This document shows positions 5,335-6,671 of a stretch of 6,671 nucleotides of DNA, in pieces (within the stretch, counting starts at the first letter, position 1; every line of letters begins with the position of its first letter). The notes below the pieces were generated by a model. That model worked only from the letters and a program-made list of their open reading frames with translations, ran no database searches and was not told the DNA's origin. Origin of the DNA: Vitreoscilla sp. (GTDB lineage Bacteria > Pseudomonadota > Gammaproteobacteria > Burkholderiales > Burkholderiaceae); the NCBI GenBank assembly GCA_014378125.1, contig JACMOG010000464.1, positions 1-6,671 of the forward strand, written 5' to 3'. The position numbers were made by a program, and so were the translations under genes.

Positions 5335-6048
5335 ATGGGCGACACCTCGTCCGACTCTTCCAACCCCGCGCACGCCGCTGACATCAACGGCCCGGACACC
5401 CTTCCGGCCCCGATGCCGGCGCGCCCGCGTCCGTTCGGCTGGGTGCCCATCCGTTCGCTGTCCGCCCGCCACCGTCCGCGCATCCTGGCGCACCTGCTGG
5501 CGCTGGACACCAACGACCGCTACCTGCGCTTCGGCTACGCCGCGGCCGACGACCAGATCCGCCGCTACGTGGAACGCATCGCGTTCGAGCGCGACGAGAT
5601 CTTCGGCGTGTTCAACCGCCGCCTCGAGCTGATCGCCCTGGCCCACCTGGCCTACGAGCCGTCGGTGGACACCGAGCCGGAGCGTGCCAGCGCGGCCGAG
5701 TTCGGCGTGTCGGTGGCCGTGCGCGGCCGCGGACGCGGCTACGGTGCGCGCCTGTTCGACCACGCGGTGCTGCGCGCGCGCAACCGCGGCGTCGACACCA
5801 TCGTCATCCACGCGCTGACCGAGAACGTGGCGATGCTCAAGATCGTGCGCAACGCCGGCGCCACCATCGAGCGCACCGGCATCGACGCCGAGGCCCAGCT
5901 GCGCCTGCCTCCCGAGAACTTCGCCTCCATCCTGGCCGGCAAGGTCGAGCAACACCTGGGCGAACTGGACTACCAGTTCAAGCAGGGCGCGCGCCAGATG
6001 GACACGATCCTCGACATCGGCCGCGGCCATCCTCGCTCCGGACGCTGA
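5335..6048 (+). CDS. GNAT family N-acetyltransferase
   Basis: This is a cytoplasmic protein predicted to transfer an acyl group from acetyl-CoA to an unknown acceptor. The product is 237 residues. Residues 1-35 are a low-complexity leader rich in Ser, Asp, Ala and Pro. The GNAT fold follows: a segment with DTNDRYLRFGYAA, typical of a proteobacterial GNAT group, then strand 4 (EFGVSVAV, 122-129) leading into the acetyl-CoA pyrophosphate loop R-x-x-G-x-G (R132, G135, G137) and helix (ARLFDHAVLRARNRG), then TIVIHALTENVAMLKIVRNAGA with N164 in the usual position. The region from about 200 onward is a helical tail. The start at 5335 has only a weak Shine-Dalgarno (GGGAA); the frame stays open upstream without family-like sequence. 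It is divergent from rplM and 26 bp before srkA, perhaps co-transcribed. The substrate cannot be inferred. Confidence 0.9.
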   Translation: MGDTSSDSSNPAHAADINGPDTLPAPMPARPRPFGWVPIRSLSARHRPRILAHLLALDTNDRYLRFGYAAADDQIRRYVERIAFERDEIFGVFNRRLELIALAHLAYEPSVDTEPERASAAEFGVSVAVRGRGRGYGARLFDHAVLRARNRGVDTIVIHALTENVAMLKIVRNAGATIERTGIDAEAQLRLPPENFASILAGKVEQHLGELDYQFKQGARQMDTILDIGRGHPRSGR

Positions 6049-6065
6049 AACGCCGGCCCACGTAC

Positions 6066-6077
6066 CATGGGCCCATG
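6066..6077. repeat. 12-bp palindrome containing the srkA start codon
   Basis: CATGGGCCCATG is a perfect palindrome whose last three bases are the srkA ATG. The first ATG in it (6067) opens a three-codon frame, ATG GGC CCA TGA, whose stop overlaps the srkA start as ATGA. No clear Shine-Dalgarno is seen for either ATG. It may be chance in GC-rich DNA, or may affect initiation on srkA. Confidence 0.5.
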
Positions 6078-6671
6078 ACCGATTTCGCCGACCGCGCCCC
6101 GTACGCCCGCCTGACGCCGCACCAGATGCTGGATGCGCTGGCCGCCGCGGGGTTTCCCATCACCGGCGGCCTCATCCAGCTCAACTCCTACGAGAACCGC
6201 GTGGTGCAGGCCGCGCTGGAAGGCGGCGCGGCCGTCGTCGCCAAGTCCTACCGGCCGCGGCGCTGGAACGACGACCAGCTGCTGGAGGAACACCAGTTCG
6301 CGCGCGAACTCGACGCCGACGACCTGCCCATCGCCGCGCCGCTGGTGCTGGCCTCGCCCCACGCCCACCCCGCGCTCGCGCTGGTGGGCGATCCGCCCAC
6401 GCTGGGCCACTGGCAGCCCGAGGGCGACCCGGACGACGACGACCGCACGCCCTCGCCCGTCTATCGCTTCGCCGTCGCGCCCCGGCGCGCGGGACGCGCG
6501 CCCGAGCTCGAGAGCCCGCACACGCTGGCGTGGCTGGGCCGGCTGCTGGCCCGCCTGCACACGGTGGGCGCGCGCAGGCCGTTCGTGCACCGGCGCACGC
6601 TGGACTGCGACACCTACGGCACGCAGGCCATCGCCCGCGTCGAACGCAGCGACCTGCTCACGCGCGCGCAG
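6075..6671 (+). CDS. srkA: Stress response serine/threonine kinase SrkA (RdoA/YihE), 3' end missing
   Basis: SrkA is a cytoplasmic protein kinase of the aminoglycoside-phosphotransferase-like fold, linked in E. coli to survival under envelope and oxidative stress. The window holds 199 codons, about 60% of the usual length (E. coli YihE is about 330), and the frame is open at the right edge. Family features from the N-terminus are LTPHQMLDALAAAGF, SYENRVVQ (38-45), AVVAKSYRPRRWNDDQLLEEH (53-73; K57 is the probable ATP-contacting lysine) and PIAAPLVL, then LGRLLARLHTVG and FVHRRTL. The catalytic HGD loop and metal-binding Asp would lie past the edge. Compared with the E. coli protein as I recall it, there appears to be an acidic insertion near EGDPDDDD. 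The ATG at 6075 lacks a clear Shine-Dalgarno. The gene begins 26 bp after the GNAT gene, suggesting a shared transcript. Confidence 0.93.
   Translation, partial: MTDFADRAPYARLTPHQMLDALAAAGFPITGGLIQLNSYENRVVQAALEGGAAVVAKSYRPRRWNDDQLLEEHQFARELDADDLPIAAPLVLASPHAHPALALVGDPPTLGHWQPEGDPDDDDRTPSPVYRFAVAPRRAGRAPELESPHTLAWLGRLLARLHTVGARRPFVHRRTLDCDTYGTQAIARVERSDLLTRAQ

Noticed and set aside
3956..5632. A 558-codon open frame on the plus strand across rpsI, rplM and the start of the GNAT gene
   Set aside because: It is antisense to two certain ribosomal protein genes. The open frame is explained by GC-rich codon bias, and the product shows no recognisable domain.
5116..6030. A 304-codon open frame on the minus strand opposite the GNAT gene
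   Set aside because: The composition is dominated by Val, Ala, Gly, Arg and His, as expected of a shadow frame; the GNAT frame carries recognisable motifs.
1..6671. Mobile elements, CRISPR arrays, tRNA or rRNA genes
   Set aside because: No transposase or integrase, no regularly spaced repeats and no tRNA-like fold were seen; all long stretches are accounted for by conserved genes.

Overview
This is a GC-rich window with strong GC bias at third codon positions. The gene content and order (M23 peptidase, anmK, then erpA, bactofilin, a DUF6776-type membrane protein, rpsI and rplM on the opposite strand) suggest a betaproteobacterium of the order Burkholderiales. This is inferred from remembered gene order and protein character, not from a database search.

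Layout. Bases 1-2267 read rightward: the 3' part of an M23 peptidoglycan endopeptidase gene, then anmK for recycling of anhydro-MurNAc. Bases 2334-4963 read leftward, in transcription order: rplM (L13), rpsI (S9), a single-pass coiled-coil membrane protein of DUF6776 type, a bactofilin, and erpA (A-type Fe-S carrier). A divergent intergenic region of about 370 bp (4964-5334) separates rplM from a rightward pair: a GNAT acetyltransferase and the 5' part of srkA (RdoA/YihE-type kinase), which runs off the right edge.

Function. rplM and rpsI form the classical tightly coupled ribosomal operon, closed by a clear Rho-independent terminator. The M23 peptidase, AnmK, the bactofilin and possibly the DUF6776 protein make a loose cell-envelope neighbourhood: peptidoglycan cleavage, reuse of its sugar, and a membrane-attached scaffold. 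erpA is a housekeeping gene with its own terminator. The GNAT and srkA genes may form a short operon.

The coding content is conserved and largely ordinary; I see no mobile element, CRISPR array, RNA gene or new defence-like system. The less explained signals are in the gaps: a 15-bp hairpin directly before anmK, a hairpin over the ribosome binding site of the DUF6776 gene, two tandem hairpins after rpsI, a two-part hairpin in the probable rplM leader, a perfect 17-bp palindrome before the GNAT gene, and a 12-bp palindrome that contains the srkA start codon.
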